Shown here: positions 61,452-64,000 of the stretch, piece after piece | Layout: every line of letters begins with the position of its first letter | Numbering within the stretch: position 1 is the stretch's first letter | From: Ruminococcus sp. | GTDB taxonomy: Bacteria > Bacillota > Clostridia > Oscillospirales > Ruminococcaceae | Length of the DNA: 64,000 nucleotides | Assembly (NCBI GenBank): GCA_017472145.1 | Contig: JAFUQX010000069.1 | Coordinates: forward strand, 1-64,000 | Reading direction: 5' to 3' | The notes under the pieces: generated by a model | The model's database searches: none | What the model saw: only the letters and a program-made list of their open reading frames with translations | Told to the model about the DNA's origin: nothing | Made by a program: the position numbers and the translations under genes

Positions 61452-63245
61452 TTAAATCAGACCTGCGCCGGACTTAGCGTAGATAGTGAGAACCTCAGTA
61501 GCGTCGGATATATCAACCGTGCCATTGCCGTCATAATCGTAATTCTCATCGTATTCAGCAAGGCCCGCTCCGATCTGAGCATATTTCAGCAGGATATCAG
61601 AGGCGTCGCTGATCTCCACGATCCCATTCTGATCCACATCGCCTTTGAGATATTCAGAAGCGCCGTCGATGACTGCGCCTGTCAGCAGGTCGATGGTGGG
61701 CGTTGTTATGGAAGGCAGTGCCAAATCGAGCACCGTGCATTCAGGCTTTGCACCGCAGTCCGGATACTGAGCCAGAATTTCATCAGTCAGCTCCAGGGCT
61801 GTGTCAAAGCTGCCGGAATTCAGCTGGATCTGAGTAACCTGCCCCAGTGAATTGGTGCTGTATTCTGCATCGTATTTCTGGACAAGGCTGTCGATTTCAT
61901 CAGCAGCAAGCAGCTGAGTATCATCGAAGCAGATCCTTCCATTCCATCCGCCGTCTGAGACCTCGGCTATGCAGTAATTATAGGTTGCAGAGGAAATCGC
62001 CCCTAGTTCTTTCAGTTCAGAGCTCATTTTCTGCAAGGCATCCAGCTGTACAGGGTAGTCCTCCGGATTGAAGGTCCAGTTTCCTTCTGCATTCTTCTGC
62101 GTACATACTTGAGCGTAGTTTACACCGTTCTCATTATAGAACCAGAGAGAATCGAAGCCCAGCTCTTCCTCGTAGAAGGACGTATAATATTCATTGAAGA
62201 TGTCCTTGTCTTTCAGCTCAAACACGGTGAGGTTGTACAGAGGCTGAAACATGATCTTAAAAGACCCGCTGTCTTCCTGACGATACAGAATATATTCAGA
62301 TTTGAATGTCGTACCCACATAATCGTACATCTCATATATATCCTCAAATCTTGTCAGCCCCTCCAGGCTTTCCAGATCGAATTTGGTGATGTCGATGGGG
62401 TAGAATTGTTCTGAATCAGAAGATGAAATATCGCCAGTCAACAAATTGACAATGGGTGTTTGAAAGGTTTCAACACCCCCGCCCTCCTGTATTCCAAGCA
62501 TAGGTGTTACCTTGCTGTCTGGATACAGCTCAAGAATCTCCTCAGTCAGAGCCAGTGTTGTTTCAAAGGATGCATTCATATGGCTGATGTAGCGTTTGTC
62601 CTGGACATAAGGCGTGTAGCCATAAGCATCAACAAGTTCCTTTACGCCTTCAGAATCGTAAGTAATTGTTTCCCCAAGATCAATACTCATCATGTCCGTT
62701 CCGCCAGAGCCATTTGTGGTGCGGCAATAAATATATTCACCAGAAAAAATCGCATCAGCCGCTTGCATCTCATTACACATTTCCTGAATCAAATCCAGCT
62801 TAACGGGATTTGCGGCTTTATCAAAGGATCTGCTGCCGTTTTCATCGTATATATCATACATATACGATGAAATTCCATTTTCATCTTGAGATACATTAAA
62901 AGAATCAAATCCGAGTTCATCTTCGTATTCGGCATATATTGAATTGAATTTTTCCAGATCGGATATCTGAAGAGACGTGCAGTTGTAAATCGGGTCGAAA
63001 GTAATGAGAAAGCCTGTGTAATCTATGTTGCGGTATACCTTATATACATCACCCCATGTTCCAAGGGTAAAATCATATGAGCCATATTTATCATCATATT
63101 GAAACCATCTGACTGGCTCTCTTTTGTTTACAATAAGCTGAGTGATGTCAATATAGCGGTAGGCTTCAGTCTGAAGCGGCGAGATCATCCCAGTGGCTAT
63201 TGTTCCGGCCATCAAAGCGGCGAAAAATTTCTTCAACGTGATCAT
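61452..63245 (-). CDS. Secreted dockerin protein with duplicated domain
   Basis: This 597-residue protein has a signal peptide (about 1-28, ending TEA). Two related halves follow, about 30-270 and 285-505, and then a dockerin-like module (about 525-597) with DVDQNGIVEISDAS and DYDGNGTVDISDAT calcium loops. Matching segments of the halves include DELGFDS/EELGFDS, NPVKLDLIQEM/YPVQLDALQKM and ASFETTLALTEEIL/GSFDTALELTDEIL. No catalytic signature is seen, so this is probably a structural or binding protein. AAGGAGG precedes the ATG. It lies 12 bases after the protease gene, so the two are co-transcribed. The N-terminal half is AT-rich and the C-terminal half is near 50% G+C. Confidence 0.87.
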   Translation of the reverse strand: MITLKKFFAALMAGTIATGMISPLQTEAYRYIDITQLIVNKREPVRWFQYDDKYGSYDFTLGTWGDVYKVYRNIDYTGFLITFDPIYNCTSLQISDLEKFNSIYAEYEDELGFDSFNVSQDENGISSYMYDIYDENGSRSFDKAANPVKLDLIQEMCNEMQAADAIFSGEYIYCRTTNGSGGTDMMSIDLGETITYDSEGVKELVDAYGYTPYVQDKRYISHMNASFETTLALTEEILELYPDSKVTPMLGIQEGGGVETFQTPIVNLLTGDISSSDSEQFYPIDITKFDLESLEGLTRFEDIYEMYDYVGTTFKSEYILYRQEDSGSFKIMFQPLYNLTVFELKDKDIFNEYYTSFYEEELGFDSLWFYNENGVNYAQVCTQKNAEGNWTFNPEDYPVQLDALQKMSSELKELGAISSATYNYCIAEVSDGGWNGRICFDDTQLLAADEIDSLVQKYDAEYSTNSLGQVTQIQLNSGSFDTALELTDEILAQYPDCGAKPECTVLDLALPSITTPTIDLLTGAVIDGASEYLKGDVDQNGIVEISDASDILLKYAQIGAGLAEYDENYDYDGNGTVDISDATEVLTIYAKSGAGLI

Positions 63246-63257
63246 AGAAAAACCTCC

Positions 63258-64000
63258 TTATGAAATATTGGGGTTATTTTTATAAAAGTGAAGTAAATTG
63301 GTTGTGATTCTTGTCCCTCTGTTTTGATTCCCGCCACCACTTGTTAGGATGGCAATAACACTGTAATATGTTTTATTTTGGAAGGTGGTAGAAAGATAAA
63401 TTGGACCGCCACTATTTCCTCCGGTTGAATCTGCTGCATGGATTATAGAAGTTTCAGTTATATTAAGAATAGCTCCGGATCCAGTATACATAGTATGTTT
63501 TGTATCAGTATTCACCTCGTAAATGTCGTTATATTTTTGGGGGAAACCAGTTACATAAACCGTTGCAGAAGAGTTTGTAATTGAATCAAGCGGAAAACCT
63601 AAATTGAACATTTCATAATCGGTTAAATCTTCCTCTACTGTGATAAGTGCATAATCGCAGGACGAATTACCGTCAACAGCATACGATCTTGGAATGTGAA
63701 TTTCTTTTATATTGTTAATAGTTATTTCTACATCACCATTACCGTTGAATACGAAGACAGTTGTTATCTGAGGTTCGCAATTAAGGAATGGGTCTGCTGG
63801 TTCACGTGCCATTACACAATGAGCTGCTGTAGCAATTGTATGAGAATCCACAACAAAACCACTTCCAACAGCTGGATCGAGTTCATCTGTGTATCCAAGT
63901 AACTTAACAACGCCATTTTTTGTAAAGTCAACTTCTCTAGTGTCTGTATCAATTATGACTTTACTTGAGTTAGCTGTTATTGTTTCCACAGCATTTAATG
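63258..64000 (-). CDS. Trypsin-like serine protease, N-terminus beyond the window
   Basis: The frame is open from the window edge to the stop at 63258 (at least 247 codons). The catalytic triad of chymotrypsin/V8-like proteases is visible: His in TAAHC, Asp in CDYALI and Ser in GGNSGGP, with an oxyanion-type glycine before the Ser. It resembles glutamyl endopeptidases of Gram-positive bacteria. A GTG at 63989 is possible, but the frame continues upstream (codons for LNA), so a signal peptide or propeptide is probably cut off. The gene is unusually AT-rich for the window. The dockerin protein follows 12 bases downstream. Confidence 0.85.
   Translation of the reverse strand, partial: LNAVETITANSSKVIIDTDTREVDFTKNGVVKLLGYTDELDPAVGSGFVVDSHTIATAAHCVMAREPADPFLNCEPQITTVFVFNGNGDVEITINNIKEIHIPRSYAVDGNSSCDYALITVEEDLTDYEMFNLGFPLDSITNSSATVYVTGFPQKYNDIYEVNTDTKHTMYTGSGAILNITETSIIHAADSTGGNSGGPIYLSTTFQNKTYYSVIAILTSGGGNQNRGTRITTNLLHFYKNNPNIS

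Overview
The window looks like chromosomal DNA of a Ruminococcus-like, fibre-degrading member of the Oscillospiraceae (Clostridia). The evidence is dockerin-type calcium-loop repeats on two secreted proteins, a family-5 cellulase, a class III fructose-bisphosphatase, a complete spoIIIAA-AH operon with yqfC, yqfD and ylbJ, and the Gram-positive dnaG-rpoD and nusB-xseAB-ispA-dxs-tlyA-nadK-argR-recN gene orders. Most genes are near 50% G+C with strong AGGAGG-type ribosome binding sites. Many promoters are near-consensus sigma-A sites with an extended TGn -10. I saw no tRNA, rRNA or CRISPR array. Strain and species cannot be named from the sequence alone.

Layout. 1-230: the start of an IS1182-like transposase gene running off the left edge, then three hairpin terminators. 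230-5183: a fused ABC ATPase-permease divergent from a two-component system. 5261-8179: a secreted leucine-rich-repeat, transglutaminase-like, dockerin protein. 8329-14430: a glycan cluster (DUF4214 protein, large two-domain glycosyltransferase, Wzm/Wzt-type exporter, lipoprotein, membrane protein). 14762-19662: housekeeping genes rpmE, yigZ, a dNTPase, dnaG and rpoD. 19659-23876: sporulation genes yqfD/yqfC divergent from ylbJ, then a SpoVB-like flippase. 23807-33562: ybaK, an AT-rich small membrane protein gene, xylA, an unknown membrane protein, a GH5 lipoprotein cellulase, a DUF4253 protein, fbp, an SGNH hydrolase and a YdbC-like protein.

33800-36799 is an operon of a VTC-type polyphosphate polymerase-like protein, a DUF4956 membrane protein and a Cthe_2159-type beta-helix lipoprotein. 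Its promoter carries an 11-bp-period direct repeat where a -35 would normally be. It is followed by a ribbon-helix-helix protein and clpB, then HU with a DUF6465 protein. 41284-45733 (minus strand) holds an ECF sigma factor with its DUF4179 membrane partner, and a three-gene membrane-protein operon. 45868-50746 is spoIIIAA-AH. 50888-60309 is the nusB-to-recN operon, which contains a divergent TsaD/Kae1-like paralogue. 60392-61401 is azlCD. At the right end a duplicated-domain dockerin protein lies 12 bases downstream of an AT-rich trypsin-like protease gene that runs off the window.

The themes are plant-polymer use (GH5, xylA, dockerins), surface glycan and cell-surface assembly, and early mother-cell sporulation, whose genes share recognisable sigma-E-like promoters here. 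The least explained parts are the 33720-36799 polymerase operon with its Pho-box-like promoter, the C-terminal half of the glycosyltransferase at 8802, and the mosaic dockerin/protease locus at the right edge.
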